A program made the translations under genes and the position numbers. Positions 5,635 to 5,807 of a stretch of DNA of 5,807 bases are shown one piece after another; position 1 is the first letter of the stretch; each line of letters opens with the position of its first letter. The DNA comes from Candidatus Hydrogenedentota bacterium (lineage in GTDB: Bacteria; Hydrogenedentota; Hydrogenedentia; Hydrogenedentales; SLHB01): positions 1 to 5,807 of the forward strand of contig PWNM01000099.1 of the NCBI GenBank assembly GCA_003557825.1, given 5' to 3'. The notes beneath the pieces were generated by a model. It did not search any database and had not been told where the DNA came from. It saw only the letters and a list, made by a program, of their open reading frames with translations.

Positions 5635-5807
5635 ATGCATCCCGTTCTGCTGCAAGTCCAGTTTGCCCTGTACTTGTTGGCCGCGACCCACGCAGTCCAG
5701 GGGGAACCCGCTGTGACGCGAATCGAGGACATTCCCTATGGTGACACGGGTCATGAACATTGCCGGATGGATCTGTATCTGCCGCCGGATGATAGTGCCA
5801 ATGGAGC
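5635..5807 (+). CDS. Probable secreted alpha/beta hydrolase (esterase-like), N-terminal part (truncated by window edge)
   Basis: Fifty-seven codons are visible. The start at 5635 follows a good ribosome-binding site, AGGAAAGGA (5620-5628), six bases upstream. The first 20 or so residues are hydrophobic (FALYLLAATHA at 10-20) and could be a signal peptide with cleavage near THA, although the n-region lacks lysine or arginine. After it, RIEDIPYGD (29-37) and RMDLYLPPD (44-52) match the start of esterase/lipase-type alpha/beta hydrolases, whose first strands usually read as a YG segment followed by LDLYLP. The nucleophile elbow, oxyanion motif and catalytic triad lie beyond the window. Next to exported glycosidases, removal of acetyl or similar groups from polysaccharide is a reasonable guess, not shown by the sequence. 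It diverges from the AraC gene. Confidence 0.72.
   Translation, partial: MHPVLLQVQFALYLLAATHAVQGEPAVTRIEDIPYGDTGHEHCRMDLYLPPDDSANG

Overview
The window looks like part of a carbohydrate-degradation locus from a Gram-negative bacterium of moderate GC content, most likely of the Planctomycetes–Lentisphaerae–Hydrogenedentes type. The main clue is the gene at 484-1596 (minus strand). It has a prepilin-type leader followed by a long periplasmic-type domain ending in an H-X9/10-DG motif, an architecture strongly expanded in those phyla. The company of a Gfo/Idh/MocA oxidoreductase, an AraC regulator and secreted glycosidases fits too. This taxonomic guess is an inference from architecture, not from a marker gene.

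Layout, left to right. 1-351 (minus): the N-terminal part of a Gfo/Idh/MocA oxidoreductase, cut by the window edge. 352-483: a short gap with inverted repeats, one of which abuts the oxidoreductase ribosome-binding site. 484-1596 (minus): the prepilin-like protein. 1597-1945: a divergent intergenic region holding a 13-bp dyad, an 8-bp inverted repeat and probably promoters for both directions. 1946-3205 and 3256-4530 (plus): two tandem secreted cellulase-family (GH5-like, clan GH-A) hydrolases, about 73% identical by hand alignment. 4521-4540: a 7-bp hairpin whose loop contains the stop codon of the second hydrolase. 4556-5509 (minus): an AraC-family regulator with an N-terminal cupin-type sensor domain, convergent with the hydrolases. 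5510-5634: a divergent regulatory region. 5635-5807 (plus): the start of a probable secreted alpha/beta hydrolase (esterase-like), cut by the window edge.

A working model (inference): the AraC regulator senses a sugar or related ligand and controls the neighbouring catabolic genes. The two exported GH-A enzymes cut a beta-linked polysaccharide or oligosaccharide, and the esterase-like hydrolase removes acyl groups. The prepilin-like protein may act at the cell surface, and the Gfo/Idh/MocA enzyme oxidises a released sugar or polyol inside the cell. No transporter, TonB or SusC/D pair is visible in this window. No tRNA, rRNA, CRISPR array or insertion sequence was seen.
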